Counted from the first letter of the stretch, positions 44,801-54,560 are shown. The stretch is 64,000 nt of DNA from Durusdinium trenchii (GCA_963970005.1 CAXAMN010004180.1:271105-335104), one strand, 5' to 3'. A program made the numbers and translations. The notes: generated by a model not told the origin, from the sequence alone.

Positions 44801-45162
44801 CCATCTTCGTCTTCGCCGGCAGCCACCACTCCAGTTTGCGTCAAAGGATCAGCACTTCGGGCTAGGGTCAGTGCCTTCACAAGTCTGAAAATACACAGCA
44901 GGCTCAGCAGTGCCTCACGTGTTCGCATCTTTGAAAAACGTTTGAGGAAGGCGAACTTCTGCATCATTTTCCACAAGCCCTTGCCTTGAAACTACCACAA
45001 ACAATGGGAATTGAATTTTCAAGACTCGTGCGGTGTTTGGCGAAATCGTTTGAGACTGAGGTTTGTTGACCCCCAACCTTCTTGACTCGTGCAAGACTAT
45101 CAGACGAAAGGCTCCTCAAGACAGTGCACAGCTCATCGTCCTTCCAGCGAGTGATTGCTTGG
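38877..45162 (-). CDS. ankyrin-repeat coiled-coil protein (5' and middle exons)
   Basis: Exons, minus order: 45078-45162, 44773-44958, 44488-44563, 44064-44264, 43790-43852, 43115-43137, 42847-42970, 41897-42031, 40777-40838, about 39815-39964, 39620-39750, 39359-39442 and 38877-39027. Phase matches except around the exon ending near 39815. A Lys/Glu-rich coiled coil (RKRAERETKRKQEKEEKRAA) precedes ankyrin repeats: DEHGTTLLSEACAGN, VEMLLGEDPN (across a junction), RSPLWRAAYAGNHELIRML and ARPIDVASNAESREFL. More charged helices follow. Such proteins are usually scaffolds, so no catalytic role is suggested. Exon 42847-42970 appears to use a GA donor. The true 5' end, above 45162, was not found. 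It probably continues at 37789. Confidence 0.72.
40115..40205. repeat. dispersed CTAG-rich repeat, copy 8
   Basis: Words 'gttcctagtagcgtccttg', 'ttactactagtaaggcac' and 'ttactaatagc', in an intron of the ankyrin gene. Confidence 0.75.
42540..42576. repeat. (TA)n microsatellite pair
   Basis: Two alternating TA tracts separated by 'ttagca', in an ankyrin-gene intron. Confidence 0.9.
44322..44352. repeat. tandem 'ggttggaggccat' repeat
   Basis: Two copies of taggttggaggccatcgc, the inverse of the copies at 11466-11500. Intronic. Confidence 0.65.
44610..44718. repeat. dispersed CTAG-rich repeat, copy 9, with 10-N gap
   Basis: A tandem of 'aggagcaaggacgctactag' and 'gggctcctggccttactact' on both sides of ten Ns at 44661-44670. 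The assembler evidently collapsed a longer array. It lies in the intron between the exons at 44773-44958 and 44488-44563. Confidence 0.85.
44661..44670. other. 10-N assembly gap inside CTAG repeat
   Basis: Exactly ten Ns flanked by nearly identical repeat copies. Confidence 0.95.
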
Positions 45163-45689
45163 CTCGATTCGAGTGCGACTTATCACCCTGAATCAAAACC
45201 CCAAGGCCACCACTCCGAGCTGTCTGAATATGTGTCAACTGTGTGTCTCTGCCCAAGTGGGGAACCACCCCGCTACCCCGGCGAGCCGCTCGGTGAAACG
45301 ACGTCCCGGGCAACGCAACCGGCGGATCGGTTGTCCGGGGCTCCGTCGCTTCATGCGCTTCTTTGGCAAGGGACCCCGCACTCCCCATGAGGCTTGGCAG
45401 GTCACAGAGTTGTCATGCAGGTCATAAGTGTTATCATGAGCAGAATTCGTGTTCGGCTGCCGCGGATTCTGGGGTGTTGTGCCAAGTTGTGGAACCTTTT
45501 CACCACTCCCTTCTCGTGACAACAGGCTTCAAGCTCCAAATTACACGGGACTTAGTGATTCAAATATCCAGTCTCGCCAGCAGCAACCTGGCCCGCACTG
45601 GAAAACCTATATAAAGGCCTGATCCACTCATCAGTTGCCTGGATTTTTGCTGCCTATCTTCCTCAGCCCTCTCTCTCTCTACAGCCGCA

Positions 45690-46163
45690 ATGGCTTCAAA
45701 GCACGTGCACTGGGAAAATGTGCATCTGATTCAAGACCCTGACCCGCTGGTGGATAGGTTCTTACTCCCTGCGATCTGCCGCAATGCCGCTGAACGTGGC
45801 AATGCCATCGCAACGTGGCCGCTGGTCCAGGATTTACTCCAAAATATCTTCACTTCACGGAAGAGCTATACAGTAGGAACTGATCACCACCAATGTTCCA
45901 TCACCTGTCACTATGATTCTCTCCCTCCCGCTGACACGGCTCTTGGACTTGCCTGCCAATCAACCATTCGAAGATCCAATCAACATCTTCTCAAGATCAC
46001 TTCTTCCAACACCAACCTTCCCCTACGAACCCTGCAAGGAAGGCTTCTGAAGACTCCCACAGATCAAGACTTGGTCCACTTTGCCTGGTCCGCCGCCGCG
46101 GCGGCGGAGGCCATGACGGAGGAGGGCCTCATCCAGAATGGCGCGGTCACGTTCACAGGTTGA
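45690..46163 (+). CDS. hypothetical 157-residue ORF
   Basis: An ATG-initiated ORF on the strand opposite to the surrounding genes. A TATATAAA sequence lies about 75 bases upstream and a pyrimidine tract (cctctctctctctac) just before the ATG, giving a compact promoter-like leader. The protein opens MASKHVHWENVHLIQDPDPL, has no obvious signal peptide or membrane segment and ends after an Ala-rich helix (WSAAAAAEAMTEEG). I recognise no family. It could be an intronless gene, a retrocopy or chance. It lies 326 bp before retrotransposon 2. Confidence 0.35.
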   Translation: MASKHVHWENVHLIQDPDPLVDRFLLPAICRNAAERGNAIATWPLVQDLLQNIFTSRKSYTVGTDHHQCSITCHYDSLPPADTALGLACQSTIRRSNQHLLKITSSNTNLPLRTLQGRLLKTPTDQDLVHFAWSAAAAAEAMTEEGLIQNGAVTFTG

Positions 46164-46489
46164 GCTCCATTGTTTGGAGCCGCAGGAATAGTGGCGATCG
46201 GATCGATGCACAACCAGACTAAGTCACTTTGTGGATGAAGAATGAGGTTTGTTTCTTGTTGCTTGGAGACTAGGATCCCCCTGCAAATGCACCGGTGCCT
46301 TACCAACTAATGGCTGCTTTAGATATTCAGTCAAAGGGTGTCTGTGTGTAGGGAACATGATGACACGAGGTGTGTGACACGAGGAGCAGTCTGCTCAACC
46401 GACACAGGAAATCTTTGTGAGTTCCCTCCACTGTCAGAGCTTCAGGCCCATCTTCAAGCCCCAACCAAATGCTTTGGGCATTTCAAAAC
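46164..46489. other. spacer before retrotransposon 2
   Basis: I see no coding segment or repeat. It ends with the target-site copy aaaac (46485-46489). Confidence 0.5.
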
Positions 46490-46615
46490 AGTTGAAAGGG
46501 CACTCACACGTTCATTGCACTTTCATGGACTTGGTGTTTTCCGTAGCCGCTCTGCACTCTGTGGATTTGCCTAGGAGAAATGCGCTTGAGCGCCGGCCCC
46601 TGCACCACTTTAAGT
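46490..46615 (+). repeat. 5' LTR of element 2
   Basis: 126 bp, identical by eye to 54555-54680. It begins AGTTGAAAG and ends CTTTAAGT, imperfect inverted ends without the usual TG...CA. Confidence 0.88.
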
Positions 46616-46628
46616 GGTAGCGGAGCCC
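46615..46628 (+). promoter_or_regulatory. primer-binding site, element 2
   Basis: TGGTAGCGGAGCCC, the same 14 bases as in element 1, directly at the LTR edge. Confidence 0.6.
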
Positions 46629-47090
46629 AGCACCTGACCGGGCTCGGTTCCTGTAGTTTTGGCCACGGCGGTCGAGGAGGCCTGGCGGCCTAGGAGGCGT
46701 CGACCTCCGAGTGGTGCGGGTGCGACAGCGGAGACTGTCGAGGAGGGTGGCATGAAGGTGGGGCAACCACAGAGTGCTGTGGGTCCAGTGGCTTCTGAAC
46801 AAAGGCCAGCGGACCAGATAGGTGAGGGTGGGGTAGGATCTCTTGATCCGTTGCTCTCAGCTGATCCGTGAGCGCGGGGACGCGGCAGCGAACACTGGGC
46901 TTGGGAAGAGCGGCCATGGACGGCATGGTCTTGGCCTTCAAGGCAATGGGGCTCATGGAGTTGGCATGAGCCGCAACCGTGGTGGTCTCATCGATGGGGT
47001 CAGCCGACTTCATGGTATGAGACGGAGTGGTCTGGTGGGCATGGGGGTTGGGCTGGAGACGGTCGTGTTCCGGGTGATGGTTCCTCATGG

Positions 47091-47745
47091 TTGAGTCCTC
47101 CCCCCCATCGTCATGTACCTGGTCTACATGTTGGTGAACATGCCGGTGATGTAGGTCGAGACCAAGGGGGTGATCTTCCGCCTCCGGTGACTTCAGCTTC
47201 TGACGAGTCTTGGTTTAATTTATCACCAGGTGATGACAGCATCGAGAACCATCCAGCCGCATGGCCACCAGGGCCTTGGGAATTGCACAACATGGCGGTG
47301 AATGACAATGAGCCCAATGCGACCTCCGCTGCTGATGGACGCCCCTCGGACTCGAGTCGGTCGGGTTTGGGGAGTAGTGGAAACCAGAAGAGTTCTCAGT
47401 CACATCGGAAGATCCCTTCTACGTATCCACCCTCCTTTTCAGCCAATGGGGATGAGTCCTATACTCACTGGAAGCGTGCGGTCCAGTGCTGGATCGCTGG
47501 GGAAGGCAGGCAACTGCCCGAGGATGTGATGGGCCCCCGGTGTCTGTCAGTTTTGAAGGGAAGAGCAAGCGTGATTGTGAGACATCTCAAAATTGAAGAA
47601 GTGAGCAAACCTGGGGGCTTAGCTTTGGTCTTCAAGGCGTTGGAAGCGTCCCCGCTGGTCAAGGAGTTAGATGGGCAACGGGGTGAGAAAGCTCAGCGGG
47701 AATTTCTCCGTTGCCGTCGCCAATCGGGGGAGTCCATGAGTCCTT
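47091..47745 (+). CDS. gag: element 2 gag, N-terminal part
   Basis: Open frame covering the Gag region (SANGDESYTHWKRAVQCWIA and following, ending RQSGESM). There is no ATG at the head of the frame, so the start is uncertain; short open segments in other frames between 46616 and 47090 may be its degraded leader. Near 47735 the frame is lost, and the homologous reading continues two frames on as ESFIMRVQAQRSVM, consistent with loss of one base. Confidence 0.65.
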
Positions 47746-48337
47746 CATCATGAGGGTTCAGGCTCAACGGTCAGTCATGGAAGAAGAGGATGCCCAGTTT
47801 GCGGTCGGTGACCGTTTCCTTGTGGGCTACATCTTGGACCACGCCGAGCTGACCTTGAAGGATCGTGTCATGGTCCTTGCAGCGGCCCAGAACAAGATGA
47901 CTTCAGAGAGCGTGTTTCCTGCACTCCGTAGGATGGGACCATTTTTGCAGGGCACGGTTCCGATTGGCAAAGGCGTCATTGACGCTCTGTTGATTCCTGA
48001 GCTTCATGAGGCTGCATCCTCTACCAAGACCTCCACTACCGCCTCTCCGCCCGAGGGGCGGAAACCCTGGGCCTATAAGGCACATGTGGCAGCTGAGGGC
48101 TCCTTCCTGCTAGAAGCCGGTGATCCTGAATTGCTACCTGAAGAGTTGGAGTCGGCCACACATGCCGCCCTGGCGGCCTACTCTGCCTCTCAGGCCAAGC
48201 TCAAAGCCTTGAAACAGGCCCGTGGCTACTTCCGACGACCAGAGCCTCACGCTCAACCTGGTCAGCAAGAACGCTTGAAGAAGTTGATGCAAGAAAATCT
48301 TTGCCGCGCGTGCGGTGGATATGGTCACTGGTCTTAA
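47711..48337 (+). CDS. gag: element 2 gag, C-terminal part with broken zinc knuckle
   Basis: Continues Gag (EEEDAQFAVGDRFLVGYIL and following) to the CCHC knuckle CRACGGYGHW, where a stop interrupts at 48335-48337. The missing final Cys (KDPEC) is read one frame on, so an extra base in 'tctta' breaks the knuckle. Confidence 0.7.
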   Translation: MPSPIGGVHESFIMRVQAQRSVMEEEDAQFAVGDRFLVGYILDHAELTLKDRVMVLAAAQNKMTSESVFPALRRMGPFLQGTVPIGKGVIDALLIPELHEAASSTKTSTTASPPEGRKPWAYKAHVAAEGSFLLEAGDPELLPEELESATHAALAAYSASQAKLKALKQARGYFRRPEPHAQPGQQERLKKLMQENLCRACGGYGHWS

Positions 48338-49150
48338 AGATCCTGAGTGCCCACGCAATGCCAAGGGCACAGCGGCAATGACGGGTGGCGCCTCCGTGGC
48401 CAGTCCAGGACCAGCAGCGTCCGTTAATTCTCCTGAGACCTCCAGTGAACACGCAGCGATGTCCGCTGCGCTGGAGCAAATGATGAAGGATGAGCAGCAC
48501 CGCCAGTCCGCGAGAGCATACATGGCTGCGGTGTGTGATGCTGCTGGGAGTGTGGGGACATCAAGAGAGTTTGTGACATTGGTCAATGCAAGCGATGACA
48601 TGTTCACTGCTCGTATGGTCGTGGATCTGGGTTGTTTGCGGTCGGTGGCAGGCATTAAATGGGTTTTGACAGAGGTGCAGCGTTGCAAGCAACAAGGTCG
48701 GTATTTTGCCATCAAACCCACATTGGATTATTTCCGTTTTGGTGATGGGGTTCGTCGGCCTTCACGCTTTCGCGCCTATTTGGAGGTCGGGACATGTAGG
48801 CTTGTTGGCAATTAACGCAGTTGAGTATCCTTGTCCTCCACTTCTTTCCAAACATGTACGCAGTGCGTTGGGGCTTCAATTGGACTGTGGGTCTGGCAGG
48901 TTTGATCTTCACAGGTTAGGGGTGCGATCACAACATTTCACTTCATCAGCTGAAGGTCTTTATTTGTTACGGATCGATGAGTTCATTGAGCATTGGCCAT
49001 CTTGGCAACAGTTGCTTCAGCAGGGACATTGCCCTAAGATTCAGCATGATGAAGTGTCCATGTTTGAGTTGCGCAAGGGCGTTCCCGTTGGCAAGGGTGT
49101 GCGACGGATTCAGGCTCAAGGAAGAGATCGTGTCAGAACGCCTGTCTTGG
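48315..49150 (+). CDS. pro: element 2 aspartic protease (frameshifted)
   Basis: After the knuckle a linker leads to MVVDLGCLRSVAGIKWV, the retropepsin active-site region. The catalytic D-T/S-G reads D-L-G (D at 48624). A frame change near 48800 splits the domain; the second half (NAVEYPCPPLLSKHV ... FDLHRLGVRSQHF ... LYLLRIDEF) is read from about 48806 to 49100. In the normal life cycle it would cut the polyprotein; here it is probably inactive. Confidence 0.65.
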
Positions 49151-49770
49151 CCTGTGCTCCCACGTCCGAGCCCCGCAGTGCCTCTTGTGATCATGGATCG
49201 CGCTCAGCGGACCAGGGCGGCACGCACTCGGGAACCCATCGAGGCACAGTCCGTGTCGTCGGTGGAACTTTACCCGGAGGAGCCGGATTGGGGGGGGCGA
49301 AGAGGCGGAGGAGATCCAACCACAGCAGCCGCGTCGGAAGCAGGCTGCCGGGACTCGCTTGGATGCTTCGATGGAGAGTGCGCCAGCTGCCTCAACAGGG
49401 GAAACCAAAGTCAAGTCCGAGCCGAAGAGCAAGACCAAGGCCAGTTCAAAGACCAAGGACAAGAAGGAGACCCGCTTGGAGATCACCGGCCAGTATGCGG
49501 ACTTTCCCGCGTTGGGAATGACACACAGCCACGATGCAGTGTTCAACATGAGCTGGGTGCTGCACGGCCGGCTGGTGGTGCACAAATGGAAGCAGCTGGT
49601 GTGGCTCCTGCGCTCCCGAGTGGCCATGGAATCCTACGGCCTCCTTTGGAAGCGCCATCCTCGCTGGCTGGCCATGATGATGAGCAAGGAGGTGGCGGCC
49701 ATTTGGGGGGATTTGGGCGGCGCTGTGAAGACCTTGAGCGGCCCTCGGGGTCCGCCGCTGCTGAAGTGAG
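49150..49770 (+). CDS. element 2 spacer region, frameshifted
   Basis: Low-complexity basic and acidic sequence links the protease to the next module. The most plausible reading changes frame at a run of eight Gs (49290-49297), then gives TKASSKTKDKKETRLEITGQ and FNMSWVLHGRLVVHKWKQLV up to a stop at 49769. I recognise no domain. Confidence 0.4.
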
Positions 49771-49909
49771 GGGTGAGGCAGTAGCGAACGGGGGTTCAGA
49801 GCCGAGGAGAGCAACGCCGTGGAAGCGCAGTCAAGTTCAAGTGTTGAAGAGAGGTGCAAAGTGTTGTTCATCTGTTTTACAACATTTGGCTTTTGTTGCT
49901 CACAAATCA

Positions 49910-50960
49910 ACAGATCATACTTGGCGTGTATTAGAGATCTTTGGAGGCAGTGCAGCATTGTCGCTGATAGCCCGCTCCACTGGGAAATGGTGTGCCTTGG
50001 AGCCTGTCGACTTAGTCTATGGATCTGATGTTCTGGACCCCAAAGAACGAAAGCGGATTTTGCAACAGATTGATGAGTGGGAACCGGATCTCGTGTGTCT
50101 TGAACCGCCGTGCGGCCCTTGGTCTTCTCTACAGTCACTCAATCCCCAAGAAGTTGTTCATTTCAAACGAATGTTGCATATGCCTTTTTGGGAATTTTGC
50201 GCAGTGGTCTGGAAGTAACAACATCGTGCCGGTCGTCTTGTGTTGTTGGAGCAACCGTTTCGCAGCATGGCCTTGAAGTTAGATTGTATGATTCAAAGAC
50301 CAAGTGTACACCGAGCCGTTGTCGATCAGTGCATGTTCGGATTGCAAGACCCATGTTCTCGTTTACCTTTTCAGAAGCGCACCGCTTTGGACGTCAACTC
50401 TCCTGTGTTCGCTGCAGCCTTGATGCAGGGCTCGTTGTGTGATCGCAGTCACTCCCATCAGACCATTGAAGGTCAGGTCTTCGCTCATGGCAAGTGGATG
50501 AACACCTGGACACCCCAGTTTGGCCGCCACATACTGGCATGTGCTGCGCTGGCCCTGTCTCAAGCTGGCTGCTGGCATCAGCGGGAGCATGGAGCTCATG
50601 TCTTTGTCACCCGCTTCGACGAGGGGGATGGAGGCGAGTGCTTTTTGTCCCGACCATCGTCGGCTGTTCCGTGTGACTCGGCGGGGTGCTATGAACTGGG
50701 AGAGCGCTGGTGTGACAACTGTAAGGGGGGTTGGCGCAATCAATGCTTTGTGAGTCATGTTTGTGAACCCCGCCCACTGGTTGAACAAGTTGATGAACAT
50801 TTAGCCTTTGCGGCATCCAGTGCCGCTGATCAAGACCTAGAGGAGGAGTGCTTGGATCAGGCACCCGGGGCAGAAGAGCTGAAGACAGAGGTAGCCATCA
50901 ATCAGCTGTTCCGGCACAACTCCAACAAGAAGAAGATCAGCGCCGTGGCGACTATTCGGG
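49910..50960 (+). CDS. element 2 methyltransferase-like module (nonsense codon)
   Basis: Better preserved than in element 1. Motifs in order: RVLEIFGGSAALSLIA (SAM-binding motif I-like), WEPDLVCLEPPCGPWSSLQ at about 50081-50137 (catalytic PPC loop, motif IV-like, with the Cys kept), VLLEQPFRS (motif VI position), GSLCDRSHSHQTIEG and KWMNTWTPQFGRHILA. An in-frame TAA at 50216-50218 lies between motifs IV and VI. A Cys-rich stretch follows (CDNCKGGWRNQCFVSHVC). The shared motif series in the two diverged elements argues that the module is ancestral and once useful, possibly to modify or protect element DNA. Activity cannot be judged. Confidence 0.55.
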
Positions 50961-50994
50961 AGTGGGCAGCCGCTATGGCTACGTTCGTTTTGTT

Positions 50995-52353
50995 GGGGCT
51001 TCACTGAGGGTCAACAAGGCAATTCGGAATCAGGTGGCCAAGTTACACGGTACCTTGGGGCATCCCTCCAATGATAGGCTAGCTCGGATGCTGAAGCTGA
51101 ACGGTGCTACCAAGGAGGTTGTTCAAGCAGCGCAGGACTTGCGCTGTGAGGTGTGCAGTCGGGTACATCCACCAACTTCAATGCCCAAGTCGTCGGCAAC
51201 CAATCCAGAGCACTTTAACCAACACGTGTCCTCAGATTCCTTTTTCTTGCTGGATAGTGGAGGGGTGCGGTGGAATGTGACTCATTTGGTCGATGGGTTT
51301 TGCGGGCTACAGTATGGTGTGCTCTCCAAGAACCCTTCCTCGGCCACGAGTTGTGACCTCCTCTTTGACAAATGGATTTTGGTGCATGGGCCTATGAAGG
51401 AGCTCACTGTTGATGGCGGACCTGAATATCGAGGTGGCTTTCCTCGCTTGAACATCAATCCTACCTCCACCAAGTGGAAGAGTGGTTTGGCTGAGAGGCA
51501 CGGATCGATCCTCAAACTCATTCTGCTCAAAATGGTCCATGAACTGTCCCTGACCAAGGAAGGCGACTTGAGGAAGGCCTTGGCCATGGCGGTACAAGCC
51601 AAGAACCGCCTGTCCCTACAAGTGGTTCAAGGACGTGATATGGTCCTGCCATCCTCCTTGGTGGAACAAGTTGACCGGGCGGAGATCAAGTTCGCCACCA
51701 ATAGCAAAATCCTGGAGATCAAGGAGCAGGACTTCATGGAGAAGCTGAGAAAGGAAGCGGCTGCTGCCTTTCATTGGCTGCGTAGCCATGAGCGTTTGAG
51801 GATGGCCCTAAACAGCCGGTCTCGTCCACCCCACCTGAAGGCAGACGCCTTGGGGCCAGGTACTGTGGTCTATTTCTTCAAACAACCTGCTCAGAATCGT
51901 CGACTACAGGACTATGCCACTGGCTATCAAGGCCCGGGCGTGGTGGCTTGCGCCGATGGGCCGCAGCGACTTTGGCTTCGGTACAAGGGTAATGTGGTGA
52001 GGGTGGCATTGGAGAATGTGCGTCTAGCCACGGAAGAAGAGGAGGTGGCCACATCTTACATCAAGGAGGCCATGACTGACCTGGAGCAAGAGCTCACCGG
52101 CAACCGTAGGCCAGCTGGCTATGACGATTTGGCAGAAGGCGAGGGACCTGATGGCGAGCCCGGGACGGGGGCTGGAGCGTCTCTTCCTGGCCCTCCGGAT
52201 GAGACGCAGTTCCAGGCAGGCACACTTGAGGGTCAGAGATCAGAGATGCACCCGCCCCTGTGCCCGTGGCACCTACGCCTGTGGTCCCAGAGCCAACGCC
52301 TGAGATGCTTTCTTTGGCATGAGCTTCTGAAGACAAGCGCCGACAGTTCCTAA
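50995..52353 (+). CDS. int: element 2 integrase
   Basis: H-H-C-C zinc domain (LHGTLGHPS ... CEVCSRVH). The D-D-E core is in SSDSFFLL (D), LTVDGGPEYRG (D) and GLAERHGSILK (E). A C-terminal domain (GPGTVVYFFKQP ... GPGVVACADG) is also visible. The frame is entered by a shift near 50980 and is open to about 52230; the end of this frame looks degraded. Confidence 0.85.
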   Translation, partial: GASLRVNKAIRNQVAKLHGTLGHPSNDRLARMLKLNGATKEVVQAAQDLRCEVCSRVHPPTSMPKSSATNPEHFNQHVSSDSFFLLDSGGVRWNVTHLVDGFCGLQYGVLSKNPSSATSCDLLFDKWILVHGPMKELTVDGGPEYRGGFPRLNINPTSTKWKSGLAERHGSILKLILLKMVHELSLTKEGDLRKALAMAVQAKNRLSLQVVQGRDMVLPSSLVEQVDRAEIKFATNSKILEIKEQDFMEKLRKEAAAAFHWLRSHERLRMALNSRSRPPHLKADALGPGTVVYFFKQPAQNRRLQDYATGYQGPGVVACADGPQRLWLRYKGNVVRVALENVRLATEEEEVATSYIKEAMTDLEQELTGNRRPAGYDDLAEGEGPDGEPGTGAGASLPGPPDETQFQAGTLEGQRSEMHPPLCPWHLRLWSQSQRLRCFLWHELLKTSADSS

Positions 52354-52396
52354 GCATCGATCACGACCTGGCCCTTATGACCCTGCACAAGCTTCT

Positions 52397-52681
52397 GTGC
52401 CACACAAGGTGGCGTTCTTTGAAGGAAAAGAAGACTGGTGGAAATCCCTTTTGACGGATGTGACTGACAAGCTGGCTACCAACTCCAGTCTACAACGACT
52501 TTCCGCTGAGAAGGACGTACAGTTGGTGAACACGGAGGTGGATTCCGGCTTGGTTGAAGCTCAGCGTCAACGGGATCATGGAGGTGAACCTTTGGCCAAA
52601 GCCGCCAGGCATGATGACAGTGTGTTAGATGAAATGGCGGTAGAGCGGGGGGTTCAGCAATCTCGCACCAGTGGTGGCTGA
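52397..52681 (+). CDS. element 2 integrase-RT linker (frameshifted)
   Basis: A Lys/Glu-rich segment (VAFFEGKEDWWKSLLTDV) in a third frame between integrase and reverse transcriptase. It is probably the linker before the fingers of the reverse transcriptase, out of frame with both sides. Confidence 0.4.
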   Translation: MPHKVAFFEGKEDWWKSLLTDVTDKLATNSSLQRLSAEKDVQLVNTEVDSGLVEAQRQRDHGGEPLAKAARHDDSVLDEMAVERGVQQSRTSGG

Positions 52682-54560
52682 AGCTCTCATGGCAGTCCGG
52701 GCATGGGCACTTCAATCGGCCTCTTCCCCTGAAGAATGTCAACGGATGACAAAAATGATGGAGACCTTTGATGATGATGCCATCCAGATGGAACGTGAAA
52801 GAGGTCATCGCGCCGGTCCAGAACCTGGGGCCAGGGGAGAAATCTATTTGAAGGACATGACACCGACCGAGGTGCGCTTGACAGTTCCGGCACTCATCAA
52901 GGCCTTGGAGATTCACTATGAGGCTGTTGAGCCCGTGGAGCTGGACAAGGTGATCAGCAAGGATGCCACCTTGCACAGCCGTTTTGTCATTGTCAACAAG
53001 AAATGGTTTCAACGGCTATTTGGACCCAAAGGTAGACTTTGTGTCGGCGGCCACCAAGATCCCCATGCAGGAGAGTATGCGACCTCATCACCAACAGCAC
53101 AGCTGCTAGGGCATCATTTGCTTTTGGTGGTAACTGCTGGCAAACGGTGGAAGGCATACGGAGGTGACATCACCGCTGCCTTCTTACAAGGGGAGCCACT
53201 ACCTCGTGACAAACCTCTTTACATTTGGTTCCCTTGGAAGATGCCTGGAGAAGTGCAGGCTTATGTGCAGGGCAAGCTCAAGGGGTATCGGACAGACATG
53301 GTCCGTGTGGTAAAAGGGGTGTTCGGCCTGAACGAATCCCCAAGACTATGGTATTTGGGGCTGAGAAGACACCTTCAAGCCCTCGGCTTCCGTGAGATGA
53401 AGCTGGCCCCATGTGTTTTCACTTTGCATGTGAAAGGTCAGCTGGAGGCAATGGCAACTGTTCATGTTGATGATGTGTTGCTTGCAGGGGGAGATGTTGC
53501 TGAGCCAATTTGGAAGGAACTCCAAGGTCGCCTCACTTTTGGTTCATGGGCTCCGATGAGTGATGGGCTGAAGTTTTTGGGGCGACATGTAGTACAAGAC
53601 CCAGAGTCTCGAGAGATCACCACGTCCATGGCCGAGTATTGCTCAGACCTTCAAGAGATCGTCATAGCAGCCACTGAGCCTGATGATCGGACTCTTAACG
53701 ATGCTGAGGTGAGTGTGCTGCGCTCCGTGAATGGCAAGTTGAGCTGGGCTGCTCGGCAGGGTCGACCAGATGTTCTCTTTTTGGTTTCCCTTTTGCAACA
53801 AAGCATGAAGAAGCCATGCGTCAAACAGCTACGAATAGCTAACCAAGTCATTCGACTTCTCAAGAAAGACCAACCACTTCGTTTTGCCCATTTGGGTTGC
53901 GAGCTGGATCAGCTCATCTTCGTGGTGGCCTCTGATGGGGCCTATGGAACTATGCCTGATGGCAAGTCGCAGCAGGGATGGATTGTGGGTCTAGCACATC
54001 CTGCAATCAAGGAAGGCTGCGCTAAGATGAATTTGGTGGAATGGCAGAGCTCGTCATGCAAACGCATTGTGAGGTCTTCTATGGCCATTGAGGCCAGCGC
54101 CGCTTCGTTGGGATTCGAGCATGGTGAGTATGTTCGGGCATTGTTTGGAGAGATTCTCCAGGAGAATTTCCAGGTGCGCCGCTGGGCTGAGTTTGTTCGA
54201 GGGTGGGAGCTGCTTTTGGTCTTGGACGCCAAGACGGCATACGACACCCTGGCCTCAGAAAGTTTACCCCAGGATCGTAGGACAGCACTTGACCTACTGG
54301 CCATCAAGGAATCCCTCCTGGATGACTCCAACCATGCCATGTGTCGCTGGGTGCCTGGCCCGCAGCAGTTGTCTGACGGGCTGACCAAAGACAAGGACAA
54401 CCACGTGTTGCTCGATTACATGAATTCCAACACTTGGAGCCTGAGAGAAGATCCCATTTGGCAGGCTCAACGCGAAAAACAGCGTGGAAGCCAGAAGCTG
54501 TACAAAGCCAAAGTCCGTGCAGACCGGGCCCTTCTAACCGGGGATCCCGGGGTGAGTTGA
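52671..54560 (+). CDS. pol: element 2 reverse transcriptase and RNase H
   Basis: One intact frame. Motif A is YGGDITAAFLQGEPL, motif C is TVHVDDVLLAGG, and the PRLWY segment lies between them. RNase H acidic residues are in VASDGAYGTMPDG, SMAIEASAASLG, VLDAKTAYDTL and QLSDGLTK. The reading ends about 50 residues after RNase H, with TGA at 54558-54560 inside the 3' LTR. Unlike element 1 there is no membrane or coiled-coil extension. There is no clear upstream start, as expected for a polyprotein. Confidence 0.88.
   Translation: MVAEALMAVRAWALQSASSPEECQRMTKMMETFDDDAIQMERERGHRAGPEPGARGEIYLKDMTPTEVRLTVPALIKALEIHYEAVEPVELDKVISKDATLHSRFVIVNKKWFQRLFGPKGRLCVGGHQDPHAGEYATSSPTAQLLGHHLLLVVTAGKRWKAYGGDITAAFLQGEPLPRDKPLYIWFPWKMPGEVQAYVQGKLKGYRTDMVRVVKGVFGLNESPRLWYLGLRRHLQALGFREMKLAPCVFTLHVKGQLEAMATVHVDDVLLAGGDVAEPIWKELQGRLTFGSWAPMSDGLKFLGRHVVQDPESREITTSMAEYCSDLQEIVIAATEPDDRTLNDAEVSVLRSVNGKLSWAARQGRPDVLFLVSLLQQSMKKPCVKQLRIANQVIRLLKKDQPLRFAHLGCELDQLIFVVASDGAYGTMPDGKSQQGWIVGLAHPAIKEGCAKMNLVEWQSSSCKRIVRSSMAIEASAASLGFEHGEYVRALFGEILQENFQVRRWAEFVRGWELLLVLDAKTAYDTLASESLPQDRRTALDLLAIKESLLDDSNHAMCRWVPGPQQLSDGLTKDKDNHVLLDYMNSNTWSLREDPIWQAQREKQRGSQKLYKAKVRADRALLTGDPGVS

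Noticed and set aside
44885..44896. A 12-base intron between two ankyrin-gene exons
   Set aside because: Too short to be spliced, and the frame is continuous across it; treated as one exon (44773-44958).
46540..46560. CCGTAGCC in the element 2 LTR, like the start of the dinoflagellate spliced leader
   Set aside because: Only about nine bases match and the rest of the leader is absent; such a match is expected by chance in this length.
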